Positions 31,565 through 42,891 are shown, counted from the first letter of the stretch. The stretch: 64,000 bases of DNA from Blastobasis lacticolella (GCA_905147135.1 LR990067.1:9176001-9240000), one strand, 5' to 3'. The notes: a model not told the origin generated them from the letters alone. Made by a program: numbers and translations.

Positions 31565-31874
31565 GTCATCTTGGCGTTGTGTTGCCAGGGTCTGCCTTGA
31601 CCATGGTTCAGGATTTGGCAGATAAGGTAATTATAGTGGAGCAACTGTCATCTGTCCCCTGTGACCCTGTACCAGATTGGATCATGGTTACACATTCAGT
31701 CGGCTGAACGTGCAGGTTTCATTACAATGTTTCCTCACGGTAAAAGCATCGGTTAAAATTCAACTAAAGTACATAACTCAGAAAAGAGTCATTAGTACAT
31801 GGCCGCAGTGGGGTTCGAACCCAATGCCTATCGCTTACGAGACAGATACCTTAACCACTATACCTCCAACGCTC
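31565..31874 (-). mobile_element. SINE-1, near full length
   Basis: Tail side GTCATCTTGGCGTT, body as in the family, B-box inverse GGGGTTCGAACCC, and head CTTACGAGACAGATACC ... CTCCAACGCTC. Confidence 0.85.
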
Positions 31875-31875
31875 G

Positions 31876-32000
31876 TTTACAATTTTTTAATGCTTAAACA
31901 AATTCACACAGCGCCATCTAGCCCCAAACTAAGCAAAGCGTAATTTTATGGGTGTAAGATAACTCATAAACTACTTATACACTTTTTATACATACAATAT
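31876..32000 (-). repeat. SINE-2 3' fragment
   Basis: AAATTCACACAGCGCCATCT, AGCCCCAAACTAAGCAAAGC and ACTCATAAACTACTTATA: the 3' half of SINE-2, abutting the SINE-1 head. Confidence 0.7.
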
Positions 32001-32261
32001 TTGATAAGTGTCAATTCAAATATTAAATTGACAGTTAACAAGCCATCGAGTCAACCAGTAGTTGAAGCACGTAACAAATAACACGTCCGCGATTATCATC
32101 GCAACTGCATACGTGACATTGGCTAGTTACCATTACCACGTGCAAAGGTATGGTTACGTTAGTTTCTGTGGCTATGATTGGCTGTGGTAAAATAGGAAAA
32201 TTGAGCGGCCTACACACCTTAAGTTTTAACTGCAGAGACTGTACAGTCATACTGTTTTTTT
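32001..32261. other. Unassigned DNA
   Basis: Ends in a T-rich run that is the tail of the next element. Confidence 0.3.
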
Positions 32262-32590
32262 TTTTTTTATTACTCTACTAGCCAGGCATTTGACCGCCAC
32301 CTCACCTAGTGGTAAGTGACGATACGGTCTAAGATGGAGCATGCTTGTCTAGGAACAGCCTATTCACTCTAGCCTTGAAGGCATCCAGATTATATTGATC
32401 AGGGAACACGCTCGCAGGCAACGCGTTCCATTCCTTAGCCGTACGTATTATAAAAGTCGAGCCAAAGCGGGTCGTGCGGATAGTAGGAAGATCCACGACA
32501 TAAGGATGAAGCGCTCGCCCGGATCGTACGTGTGTAGGCAAAACTATAGGAGAACTTTCCAGTTGAACTGAACGGATGATCGAAATAGTA
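32262..32590 (-). pseudogene. LINE (Jockey/CR1-group) C-terminus and 3' UTR, family E
   Basis: The minus strand encodes TTRFGSTFIIRTAKEWNALP, then SVFPDQYNLDAFKARVNRL and a stop, the usual C-terminal pattern (R-x-WN-LP-SVFP-YN...FK) of Jockey/CR1-group LINE proteins. The 3' UTR follows (AGGTGAGGTGGCGGTCAAAT) and the poly(A), seen as T's at 32255-32270. It is truncated at 32590 where rep-B begins. Confidence 0.8.
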
Positions 32591-32828
32591 TCGGCAGAGT
32601 AGAATAGCACCAACCCCTTATACTCGTGGGTGTCGTAAAAGGCGACTAATGTTATTGGGGCAAAAGACCTAGAGTCTGTAAAATGTTCAGCAATGTTTTC
32701 CATTGTTATATTTATAACACTGCGATCTCCAACCCGCCTGCCAAGCGTGGAGATTATGGAAACAACCTCCCCTTTCGTGGGAGAGGCCCTGAGTCCTGCA
32801 GTGGACTGTTATGGGCTGTGATGATGAA
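32591..32828 (+). repeat. rep-B copy
   Basis: TCGGCAGAGTAGAATAGCAC start, GATGATG end, and the usual internal phrases. It abuts a LINE E truncation point. Confidence 0.8.
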
Positions 32829-33059
32829 TCGGAATTTCATTAGATAAAACTATACACTGTGCAGTTAAAATTGTAAGTGTGTAGCCAAAACAGCGCAGTT
32901 GTTGTGTTAATACCTTCTTATCATATTTTATTCTTTACGAGTTTTTGAAGCGAGTGAAATGAGGGTAGGTTAGGCTCTTTCCTCCTTTTGAGTCGGGTAA
33001 AAACTCAACTCAACGTGTGGTTTTAACTGTTCAGTTAAGGTTTGTAGCCCGTTTTAGAT

Positions 33060-33170
33060 GGACGCATGTAGGTAGAGACCAATAAACCCAGTATAAGATG
33101 AACTAGCGTCTCTGTAGAAGCGCATAGCAACGTTAGCTCCTTCTATACTGGTTTTTGGTGGGTCAATTTA
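33060..33170. repeat. Imperfect hairpin, possible MITE
   Basis: ACCAATAAACCCAGTATAAG on the left and, inverted, ACCAAAAACCAGTATAGAAG on the right, continuing into CTAGCG/CTAACG. About 90 bp, no visible target duplication. Confidence 0.4.
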
Positions 33171-33201
33171 CGGTCTTCTGTACCTAAACTGTACTGTCTG
33201 A

Positions 33202-33462
33202 GGCCGTGTGGTGTCCGGCAGAGTAGAATAGCACCAACCCCTTACACTCGTGTGTGTCGTACAAGGCGACTAATATTTTCGAGACACAAAATCTAGAGTC
33301 TCTGTAGGATGGAAAATGGGCAGCAGTGTTTTCCATCGTTATATTTATAACACTGCGATCTCCAACCCGCCTGCCAAGCGTGGAGATTATGGCAACAACC
33401 TCCACGTTTCGTTGGAGAGGCCCTAAGTTCTGCAGTGGACTGTCATGGGTTGTGATGATGTA
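33202..33462 (+). repeat. rep-B copy
   Basis: GGCCGTGTGGTGTCCGGCAG start to TGTGATGATG end. Confidence 0.85.
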
Positions 33463-34416
33463 CCTACATCCTGAGAGCAGTTAAGTGTCAAACACCCATT
33501 TTCACTGAACTCGAATTAAGCATTACCTAACTAGGAAACACTGATCTTTAGTATTGGCCTTACCAGGCTTTAGGCGATTTATCTATCTGATTACGATTCG
33601 CGTTGTAATGTTGGTAAATATAAATTGAGTAGAGCTTTGTGTAGATAGCATTGCTCGCGAAATACAAAGGAACCGAATTTGACAGGTAGCCAACAAGAAT
33701 AACTCATAATATAAACAATGACCCTTGTCCTTACACCATAACCTCAAAGCAATCTTATATGGTCCTACCTATAGCAGGGTTTAAGTTACGAGGGTTATCC
33801 CCAGCCTCTTCAATAAGCACACAAATCGAAAACACAGAACCAGATACGACCTTTTAATCACTGGACAAAAACACCTTCACCTTCCATTCACAGCGCCCGT
33901 GTTTACCGAGAAAACCCACCGCCACGAAAATTGGAAACGAGCGCGGGAAAACTGACAGCTGTCACTCTGACAGCCAAAATGGCGGGAACGCGCACACAAA
34001 TTGATGGTTGTGCGTTACGGAGAGAGTGAGCTTTCATGATGCTGATTAAATATTAAATGGTATGCCTTGTCTATTATTTGATTTAAATGCTCAGAGGGGT
34101 CTGTAATCAAAATCAGAAATCTGTCTGCTACATGGCAGGGTTAATTTGGGAGGTCGCATTTGAATGGCTGTGTATTTTGAGTGATTTCGAATGGCCATGT
34201 TGAAGATTGTTTTATATGATAAGTGAAAGCTGGGGTTTTCAGTGAGCGGGTAAATGTTTATTCTATTTAAATTGTGCTCAATTGTTTCGTGAGTTTTTGG
34301 AGGCCTTTCTACTTAGACTAGGTACCCAGTTATCTCATAGTCGTAAGCACAGATCACATCAAACAACCTTGTTTGATGTGATTTGAGGTCGTAAGACTTA
34401 TGATATTGACGACCTG
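33463..34416. other. Repeat-poor block with promoter-like patch at 33890-34040
   Basis: The patch carries CTGACAGCTGTCACTCTGAC (33950) and CCAAAATGGCGGGAACG (33974), is CpG-rich, and precedes GAGAGAGTGAG. 34353-34382 is a palindrome with perfect 14-bp arms around CC. No exon recognised. Confidence 0.4.
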
Positions 34417-34490
34417 CGGGGCTATTGGCTAACTCAATAGGCAACTGAATTTGACATTAGATAATTCTACACTAGGTCATCATTACAATG
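34417..34490 (+). mobile_element. MITE-1 left half
   Basis: CGGGGCTATTGGCTAACTCA preceded by CTG at 34414-34416, then ATTAGATAATTCTACACTAG. The right end is lost. Confidence 0.7.
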
Positions 34491-35067
34491 ATCAGAGAAC
34501 AAACTCTAAGAACAAAACAAGGGTAACAGCGATATGAATAGTCTATGTCGCCTCTTTCTATAGTAAAAAAAAAGTTGCAATATTAAACGACAATTTTTTC
34601 CACTTAAAAGCGAAACATTGGACTGTCGGTCGTTCGCAAATTACATTCACTGGTTGCCTAATAACAGTGACGTTGCCGTACCTAGTAATTCCGCGCAGAA
34701 CCTAACAATTACCTTCCTGAGTTAAGCAAACAGTATGTACTGTGTAGGTTCTTCGGAATAACAGGTATTTACCTTATTTAACCATTTAGAGAATGGCAAC
34801 TTGATAAGTACAGCTTTAGCGTACCTGTATATACAGGATGATTACAAATTAATAATACATGGGGATACAAATAACTTTAACTATGGCAACAAGTCTGAAA
34901 TCGCAACAAATATTCAGGTGTTCAATACATTTTGCTAGAATTCGTTTTCAATTTTGTAAGAAACAGCTGATATTTTTAGAGATTTCAGAGTTGGTGCCTT
35001 AGTTTACTAATTTGTTATCACGGTCATATGCATACGTAACCCTTGATATCTTAATTTTAAGTCAATC
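34491..35067. other. Unassigned DNA
   Basis: No gene or recognised repeat. Confidence 0.3.
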
Positions 35068-35083
35068 TATATGAATACACTAT

Positions 35084-35512
35084 CAGGCGAGCGTCGGTGG
35101 CCGAGCGGTTAGAGTATCCGACTCGTAAGCCAACGGTCCCGGGTTCGAATCCCGCTCCGGCCATGTACCAATGACTGTTTTCTGAGTTATGTACATTAGT
35201 TGAATACTAACCGATGCTCTTACGGTGAGGGAAAACATCGTGATGAAACCTGCACATTCAGGCGACTGGATACACATCCAGTCGCCTGAATGTGCAGGTT
35301 GGATCCAACACAACCACACAATGGTTACACAACCATGATCCAATCTGATCAGGTTCCCCTGGTAGCCGGGTCACTACCAGGGAGGTCAGATGGCAGTCGC
35401 TCCACTGTAATTACCTGACCTGCCAAATCCTGGATCATGGTCAAGGCGGACCCCGGGCTCTCGTGCGCGAGAGCACAACCGGGATATTAACGCTAAGATG
35501 ATTATTATTTAT
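35084..35512 (+). mobile_element. SINE-1, full length, with 16-bp target duplication
   Basis: This is the reference copy. The flanks TATATGAATACACTAT are at 35068-35083 and 35513-35528. The head has an A box (GGTGGCCGAGCGGTTAG) and a B box (GGTTCGAATCC), so a tRNA-derived pol III promoter. The body follows and the tail is GATGATTATTATT. It carries a perfect 25-bp inverted duplication at 35247-35300, absent from other copies. It needs a LINE for mobility; tail similarity points to an RTE-type partner. Confidence 0.92.
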
Positions 35513-35685
35513 TATATGAATACACTATTATTACAAAGCGTGTGCGTATTAGTGTAATTTCATACATTAGTCGACGGTTTTTAATGTACCATGCAAATAT
35601 GTGGATTAAGTGTTTGGCCGAAATATACATTTTCAAGATTAGACCTAATTTGATCGGTATAAGATTCACAAACAATAAATAAAAT

Positions 35686-36141
35686 AATCATCTTGGCGTT
35701 AATGTCCTGGTTGTGCTCTCGAGCTCGAGGGCATTCAGTTAGAGCTCCTCTAATCTAAAATGACGCGCCCCACTATCGCATTAACGCACACAAGCAAGTT
35801 TAAAATATGGACGCAATACATATACAAATGCCGTTGTAATTGGTCATTCAGTTGCCGGTGAAATTCAAACGTAGGAGCACGCGTCGTTCATTGGCTCCCA
35901 CACAGATGAAGTGTCGTTATCAATATTTACACTCACACATCGAAATCAACTAACTAAGTAGTGGGGCGCGTCATTTTAGACTAGACGAGCTCTACCTGAA
36001 TGTGCAGGTTACATTACGATTTCCTGCATCGGTTGGTGTTCAACTAACGTACATAACTTGGAAAAGAGTCATTGGTACATGGCGGCAGTGGGATTCGAAC
36101 CCGGTACTTTTCTCTTGCGAATCAGATAACTTTACCACTAG
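35686..36141 (-). mobile_element. SINE-1 copy interrupted by MITE-2
   Basis: SINE-1 tail half at 35686-35740, internally deleted; head half at 35995-36141 (ACCTGAATGTGCAGGTTACA, GGGATTCGAACCCGG). MITE-2 sits between them. Confidence 0.8.
35742..35992. mobile_element. MITE-2, 251 bp, 34-bp terminal inverted repeats, TA target duplication
   Basis: Left repeat 35742-35775 starts GAGCTCCTCTAATC; right repeat 35959-35992, inverted, starts GAGCTCGTCTAGTC; they differ at two positions and both end GACGCGCCCCACTA. TA lies on both sides (35740-35741, 35993-35994), the signature of Tc1/mariner-type insertion. No ORF. Confidence 0.88.
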
Positions 36142-36164
36142 TATAATAACGTTTCTAAAAAGGC

Positions 36165-36225
36165 TGAGGTGACGGCTTACCATCAGGCAAGCCGTAAGCT
36201 TGTTTGCCACCTTAGCGGTATAAAA
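36165..36225 (-). repeat. Tail family C fragment
   Basis: GGCTTACCATCAGGCAAGCC and GCTTGTTTGCCACCTTAGCG, inverse of family C. Confidence 0.65.
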
Positions 36226-36651
36226 AAAGGAAATATTCCTGAACACTAAAAGAGTGCTCATCCATTTCTACAATCACACATCAAATAAACTGGTAAACAA
36301 AGCCTAGTAAAGGAAATAGATTGAGCAATAGGTCTTGTTAGCTGAGACATAAGTACCTAATTTCATGTCGTATTAAGTTATTTCAGTAAATTGCTTTAGG
36401 TTCTGTTCTCGGTATGTTGTTATAGAAATCAAGTTAATATAACAAAGACCAGGTAATAGTTCAGCGTTGCGTGTAAGATCAAATCTCTAAGTAATATATT
36501 CTACAATCTTTTTATCCTCCACATATTAAATTATTATTATATTAGCCTTTGCACACAACTGGATAAGATTATTTCTACTTTTTAATGAAGTTATTCTTGT
36601 GTGAGCAATAAAGAGTTTATCTATTTATCTGTATTAGTAGAAAATACCGTA
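36226..36651. other. Unassigned, with a LINE R-type end at 36585-36640
   Basis: GTGTGAGCAATAAAGAGTTT followed by ATCT units resembles the end at 61950-61985. The rest shows nothing. Confidence 0.35.
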
Positions 36652-36906
36652 GGCCGATTGTGTCTGGCAAAGTAGAATAGCACCAACCCCTTACACTCGT
36701 GGGTGTCGTACAAGACTACAAATGATTTCGAGGCAAAAATGTAAGTCTCCGTAGGCTGGAAAATGGGCAGCAGCGTTTTCCATTGTCATATTTATAACAC
36801 TGCGATCTCCAACCCGCCTGCCAAGCGTGGAGATTATAGCAACCACCTCCTCTTTCGTGGGAGAGGCCCTAAGTCCTGCAGTGGACTGTTACAGGCTGTG
36901 ATGAAG
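36652..36906 (+). repeat. rep-B copy
   Basis: AGTAGAATAGCACCAACCCC to CAGGCTGTGATGAAGAT. Confidence 0.8.
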
Positions 36907-36929
36907 ATAACATACCTGGTATAAAATAA

Positions 36930-37115
36930 ATTCGCTTTCCGTGTCTATTTGTCAGTGTATCCGCTTACTCCTCCTAAACCACACAACGGATTTTGATACG
37001 GTTTTCATCATCAGTTAGAGAATTTCGTTCGGAAGGTTTACCTATTTATAATACATTCTTAGTAAAAAGGAAAGCCGAGAAAAACCGCGCGAAGCCGTGG
37101 CGGGTCGCTAGTTTC
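36930..37115 (+). repeat. Decayed repeat family T
   Basis: CACAACGGATTTTGATACGG, GTTTTCATCATCAGTTAGA, CGGAAGGTTTA and GGCGGGTCGCTAGT. Related pieces at 40700-40800 and 43490-43620. Confidence 0.55.
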
Positions 37116-37277
37116 GATATACTATAAATCGATATTATACAGGACGGGCGTTTGGATGTTGGATATTTGTTCGTCTTCGCGCAAAAACTACTGAAAGGAT
37201 TTAGATACAATTTTGCAAAATAACTTAAGATAGATAGATAACTACTTATCCCGAAATTTCATTTACAAAATCTAGAA

Positions 37278-37345
37278 CCGCAGGTGCGTTGTCACTGTAA
37301 GGACTAAGATGAAATGCCTCATGCCTGTTGTTGCGCTGATGGCGC
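37278..37345 (+). repeat. Repeat family O fragment
   Basis: TTGTCACTGTAAGGACTAAG and AAATGCCTCATGCCTG as at 2907-3105. Confidence 0.55.
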
Positions 37346-37924
37346 TGATTGGCTAGATTGGCCTGTGTTAATTGTCCAAGCACATTTATTTATTATTACT
37401 ATTATAACTCTATTAATTATTATTATTAAATACCTTGTAATTGGTAAACATCTTCCTTTATCAGTGTCCAAACGGAAAGCAACTTACGTTACCTTCAATA
37501 CCTCCGTAGTCCTAAAAGTAAATACAAATTTGTATGGAGGGTGGAAAGGAGGGGTTGGGGGGTGTTACAGCCCCTTTGTGGTCGCACCTGGCCGATCCCA
37601 TGTAGGGTGACCATGGTGTTGGCTGTATGAGGATCGATTATTTTTATGGAGACCGATATTTTCTTCTTTCTATATTTAATTATCATAGTTGTTGTACTAA
37701 CCGTAACCATTACTGCAGATTTGATACAGTCAAGTTAAAAAATATATGTATTTCTGGCCGATCAATTGCCAATTAATTGTGTTATCATTAACCTTGACGT
37801 TGGCGAATTAACTGTCAAAATACAGTGGAAGCCATAATTTGAAAAGAAGAAGAAGAGGAATTATTAATAGCCAGGTTAGACCACCTAACATTACACCTTG
37901 TGGTAATCAGACTTCATTCGTACC
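37346..37924. other. Unassigned DNA
   Basis: No gene or recognised repeat; T- and A-rich with one GGAGGGTGGAAAGGAGGGG stretch near 37534. Confidence 0.3.
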
Positions 37925-38393
37925 TTTTCTATCTGAGTATTTCCGTACTACGCTGTTGTTACTTTATATTAGTTGAGCACCGAAAGATGATCTTACGGTG
38001 AGGGAATACATAGTTGTGAAACATGCATATTCAGGCAACTGAATGTGTAATCATGATCCAATCTGCGGGGCTATTGGCTAACTCAGTTGACAACTGTATT
38101 TGACACTAGATAATTCTACACCACGTCATCTACGTTGAAAACTGGCAATAGCGTCTACCAAATTAGAGTAGTGCCAGATTTTTTTTATGTCAAATTCAGC
38201 TGTCCACTGAGATAGCCGATAGGCCCTCTGGTCAGCCTCTAGTAGCTAGTAACTAGTAGGGTTATGGAGGTCAGATGGCAGTTTCTCCACTTTTACCTGA
38301 CTTGCCAAATCCTGGATAATGGTCAAGGCGGACCCCGGGACCTCGTGCGTGAGAGCACAACCGGGACATTAACGCCAAGATGATAATGATGAA
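37925..38393 (+). mobile_element. SINE-1 copy split by MITE-1
   Basis: Body left of the break ends CATGATCCAATCTG (38065); right of it GTCAGCCTCTAGTAGC resumes, then GGAGGTCAGATGGCAG to the GATGATAATGATG tail. The other SINE-1 copies read AATCTGGTCAGG here, showing the empty site. The head is lost. Confidence 0.85.
38066..38227 (+). mobile_element. MITE-1, 162 bp, CTG target duplication
   Basis: CGGGGCTATTGGCTAACTCA to the inverse end GATAGCCGATAGGCCCT. CTG at 38063-38065 and 38228-38230, but only one CTG in uninterrupted SINE-1 copies, so CTG is a 3-bp target duplication rather than part of the element. Confidence 0.88.
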
Positions 38394-38663
38394 AATAAAG
38401 CTCATAATATTATCAAGATAGCAAAACGTATGGCCACCCTCACCCACCCCCGAAATGCGGGCGAAAATCATATTTTACAATCTTCTGAACATTTTTCTTA
38501 ATCTATTTCCGTGGGTGTGTACACCGCACTATGCAACGGGCGTGGAATGGAATATTAATGGACTGTGTGTACACGCCTTTATAATGGCCGCTCGCAGGAG
38601 TTTGCTGGAGTGATTTGGATGTTTTTTATTCAATTAGTGGGGGGTATAGAGGCTTAAAAATAT
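38394..38663. other. Unassigned unique-looking DNA
   Basis: Contains a GTGTGTACACC / GTGTGTACACG pair about 50 bp apart and ATAATGGCCGC. Nothing else seen. Confidence 0.3.
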
Positions 38664-38832
38664 AATAATCATCTTGGCGTTAATGTCCCGGTTGTGCTCT
38701 CGCGCGAGGGTCCGGGGTCCGCAATAACCATGATCCAGGATTTGGCGGATTAGGTAGTTACAGTGCAGCGACTGGCGTTTGGCCTCCGTGACCCTGCTAC
38801 CAGGGGAATCTGACCAGATTGGATCATGGTAA
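38664..38832 (-). repeat. SINE-1 3' half
   Basis: AATAATCATCTTGGCGTTAA to GACCAGATTGGATCATGG; head absent. Confidence 0.75.
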
Positions 38833-38892
38833 CTGTCACTGTAACTGTAACTGTGTAACATAACATCAACCGGTTCGGATCCCGGTACCGGA

Positions 38893-39105
38893 TTGGTTGT
38901 AGGCAACAAAAATGAAGAACCGCATGTGCGTTGTCACTGTGAGGACTAAGATAAAATGTCTCGTGCCTGCGATTGCGCTGGCTACCTTATCCTTCAAACC
39001 GGAACACAACAACGCAAGAATTGTTGCTTGGCGGCAGAATAAGGCGGTGGTACTCACCCAGGCGGACTCCTCAGCCTTGACAGAGTCCTACCACCTGATA
39101 AACAC
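38893..39105 (+). repeat. Repeat family O, copy 2
   Basis: Closely matches 2907-3105 over about 200 bp. Confidence 0.65.
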
Positions 39106-39844
39106 ACGTTAAATGACATAATTCAATTGCCAATTACGTTAGAAGTTTGTTATCTGACAGCTGAAGATATACGTAATATCTCAACAGACTTCCGACTGTG
39201 ATTTTAATGGAGGCAATCATTTTTTTATATCTTATTTAAAACACACGTGGTGTACCCAAATAAATTTCACGTCAGGGAAATATTCAACCTTATTGGGCAG
39301 TCAAAAAAAGAGCTACAGCCCAACGAAGACGGTGGAAAAAATTATAATCGACCTCAGCATAAACAACATATTTTCGAAAATTACGATGCGATTAATACAT
39401 TTATAATATCGCCGACTCATTCTTTCATATACGTCCATCCCTTTTAGGGTCATTTTTGAAAATGGAACACCGAATTAGTCTCGCTTTTTCATCTCCCACC
39501 GGGACCGATTTTAATCTTTTTTTTCCTTTTTACCGCCGCAAAGGACGTTGAAAGCGGCCATGTTGTGAGACTTTTTTTTTAATTATCAGTGTTTCTGGCG
39601 CGGATACTTAGGCCCGTAATCTTTATTCCCTTTTTTTCGTTCGGGACAAATTTATATTTTTCGGTAGAATGTCATTTGGTTAAATTGCGAGTTTGTTAAT
39701 GTCGCCAGCTTTGGGTACGGGGTGTTCAGAATAGGATGTTGAATAAATAAATAAATAAATATCTGAATACAATGTACATATTTCAATACGAAATAAAACA
39801 TACATCATTATACAAAATAAAATCAAAACAAAACGTAAGTACAA
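39106..39844. other. Repeat-poor stretch
   Basis: No exon or element recognised. Contains GAAAGCGGCCATGTTG near 39551. A 66-codon frame at 39247 has no motif. Candidate regulatory DNA only by lack of repeats. Confidence 0.3.
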
Positions 39845-40185
39845 TTTGACGACGTGAATGGTTCAGTTGGTTAACACAGAGTCTCACACAGAGGTCTCGG
39901 GTTCGATTCTCGGCCAGGCTGAAATTGAACTGAATAATTTCAATTTTAATTCTGTTCAGACCTGAGTCTGGTTGTTGTACTCGTATGTATAATTTAAAGC
40001 ATTCAAAAATATATATTTATAACACTTTATTGTACATTAAAGGAGATCGTAAAAATACAGTTTAAAACAATAAAGGTATAAATATATAAGCAGATAAGCA
40101 GTTTTCTGGCACCCTTAACACAAGCTGTGCTAACTTTGGGGCTAGATGTCGCTGTGTGAATTGTGCAATTTATTTATTTAATTCA
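39845..40185 (+). mobile_element. SINE-2, diverged
   Basis: TTTGACGACGTGAATGGTTCAG, CTCGGGTTCGATTCTCGGCC (B box), and far downstream GGGGCTAGATGTCGCTGTGT. The two halves are separated by extra AT-rich sequence. Confidence 0.7.
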
Positions 40186-41639
40186 CTAAAACGAATTGGC
40201 ATTGCCGTGCTGTGGCCCTCACGGTCGATAAAAGGACCTCACTCAGCATGAGCAGTGGCCAAAGTCCGAAATCCTCTACAAATGCATGTTGTCGAGTCAA
40301 CCATGTGTGTTGTCTAAGATAAAACTTAAGTGTGTATAATCACCAAACCAATGCACACGGGTCTCATAGGTATAATCCACGCCCAATCAGAATGGAAAGC
40401 CTGTGAAAACCTAAACTGAATAAACTTATTTGATTTTATTTGAAAGAAACTTTGTCTAAGTACCTAAATGGAAATGTATGTTCATTTGTAATCTTACATT
40501 GTTTTTGTAATTTTACTAACATATAGACTAAGAAATATCTAGTAACACTTTCAGTCTGCAGTTGCTCCAATACATGAATAAATAAAATATTATTTTCTTT
40601 ATTTTTTTTTCTTTCTTAAATTTAAATTTTATACAATATAAATATAAAATGGCTTAAGGTTCCATCGCTAAAAGGCACGGCTGTTTTGAGAGTACGCGGT
40701 CGTAAAGCTTTTGGTTTTATGTACGGAACGGATTTTGATGTGGTTTCTACTAATTACTAATATTGATAATTTCTTCCGGAAGCTTTATGGCGCGTTGCTC
40801 CAATTCTATATAAAACTGAAACGATAACACCCTCTATAAGCTTAAGGTCCAGGTACAAAAACTCGGAAACCATAATTGTTTAGTTTTTTGGTTTTTCTTA
40901 CGCCGATTCCTAACGGCGGCAGATGGGTTTTGGTATTTTTTTCGATACCTCGCCCCTTATTTAGGATGTACCTTACTATGTATTAATTGCTCGGGGCCGA
41001 TTGCAAAAGGCACGGTTAAGGTTAAGCTAGGATAAGTTTGGTTTAAGTTTTAGTCAGAATTAGCGACCAGCTGCCTTATTCGCTTATTTACCTTGTTTTC
41101 CCGAATTGATTCCGAGCGCTCGTTTCCGCAAGACGAGTCAACCATATCGCCGAAATCTTTCACGAGTTTGCCATGTCAAAGCCATGTACGTATAAAGGAT
41201 TTGGTTCAATCATTTTTGTGTGTAAAGGTAGAAGTGTGAGTACATCACTCGCGATCGAGAAAATTGTCTATTCATGATATCTACGAAAAATGCTGTCCGC
41301 GTACGTTTTGGAAATACGGCGAATCTGATGGAGTTTGAGATCAAAGTCTGTGCTCGAGGCGTAAGTACATTAAGATAAGACATGTATGCCAACACTGAAG
41401 CCGTCGTCAAAACTATCGTAAGCGTTACTGTAGGTGTTCACCAGGGTTCTGTGCTGACCCCTTGTTTTATGTCTTTTTACCGGGTCACATCAAATATTGT
41501 CATTTATATTTATTTTTATTACCATTTTAAACTTATCAGTTTCTTCACAGATTTAACCTGAGTTGTTCTTAAAATACGACTCTTCGTTAAAAGAAAATAC
41601 TAAATGTATTTTGTTTTATTCATATATTTAGGCCGGCCT
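40186..41639. other. Unassigned, with family T piece at 40700-40800
   Basis: 40200-40440 resembles an old LINE tail (TGTGGCCCTCACGGTC). 40725-40800 has GAACGGATTTTGATGTGG and CTTCCGGAAG. The rest shows nothing. Confidence 0.35.
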
Positions 41640-41702
41640 GCCTTTACGGTGCTCATGTCCTGGACGACGGTGGCCGCAAACCTCAGGTGGGCCTCCTAAG
41701 GC
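41640..41702 (+). repeat. LINE tail family Q fragment
   Basis: CATGTCCTGGACGACGGTGG and CTCAGGTGGGCCTCC. Confidence 0.5.
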
Positions 41703-41795
41703 AATAAAAAAATTATGCTTAGTACGTCCCTTCGACCTTATCCCTAAAATTTATAACTTATAAGCTACTGCTACACATGCTTAAGTATTAGTTAC

Positions 41796-41850
41796 CTAGC
41801 ACCCATAACACAAGCTTTGCTTACTTAGGGGCTAGATGGCGTATTTGTCA
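41796..41850 (+). repeat. SINE-2 3' fragment
   Basis: CACCCATAACACAAGCTTTG and GGGGCTAGATGGCG. Confidence 0.6.
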
Positions 41851-42891
41851 ACGATTATTTTTTTATTTTTTTTATTTTTTTATTATGAGTCCGCAATACA
41901 TTTAATTAATAATTCAATTAATACATCAATTGTCAATATTTCAAAGTACAATCAATTACCGATAAACGATTAATTACCAATGAGCATTTTTAAAGCAATT
42001 GACGTACCTACCAAAATATTGACATTACAGTTAATTGATAATAACTACAATTGCCGTTTTGCGGACCCATAACAAGTATTTAAACAGTAGCATGTGTATC
42101 TATATTGATCTATTTAAGTTTAGGTCATTCATTGTCACAAATCAAATGACTTTCGATTATTTAGTATTTGATATTGAGTATTCAATTTATCGATAGCTAT
42201 ATGTCTGAAATATACGTACATGTATATTTTTAATTAAAAGAATAAATTTTTATTCCTGGAAGGATTTAAATCCGTTATATTTATATTTTTTGTTTATTAT
42301 TATTATTATATTATTTTATGATTAATATATTATTTTTAAGCAAGTCTTTTTGTTGACATATGTACAATTATATTGACAGAATGTTATGTTATTAATGACA
42401 ATAATTATGAATTTTGCTTTATTGTTTTTTACATTACATTGATAATTTTTTGACATGCAACAATGTTTTTAAATAAATAAACATAAACTTTAAACAGCTA
42501 ACTAACGACTTACTTAAAATGGCGAAACCAGCCCTCCTAATCGACGTTCTTACCTAAAACTTTTACATTATATTATTAAAAACTTAAACGACTCTTGTTT
42601 ATTTTCGGTGATAGATTCGAAGAAACTTTATTGGTCAAAGTTTTAATTAGCCCACTAAATTAGATTATTTACAGCATCAGATTGTATCTTAGATAGAATT
42701 AGATGCAATAAAACTGGGCGAGCTGTGATTATGATCTTGTAACGTGAGAAAATACCATTCATAGTCGTCTCCTGGATTACTGGAACAAGTAAAAGCTCGA
42801 GTTCTCCATATATCCAGCGACACAGGTAAATGAGAGGTGTTTGCCATATCAGGAAGCTACTCTGCTAACCGCTAATGATTTTTATTATATT
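41851..42891. other. AT-rich unassigned DNA
   Basis: No feature seen; includes AAAATGGCGAAAC at 42516. Confidence 0.3.

Noticed and set aside
35084..35165. Possible tRNA gene (good A and B boxes)
   Set aside because: It is the head of a SINE-1 copy with target duplication; no proper acceptor stem closes it.
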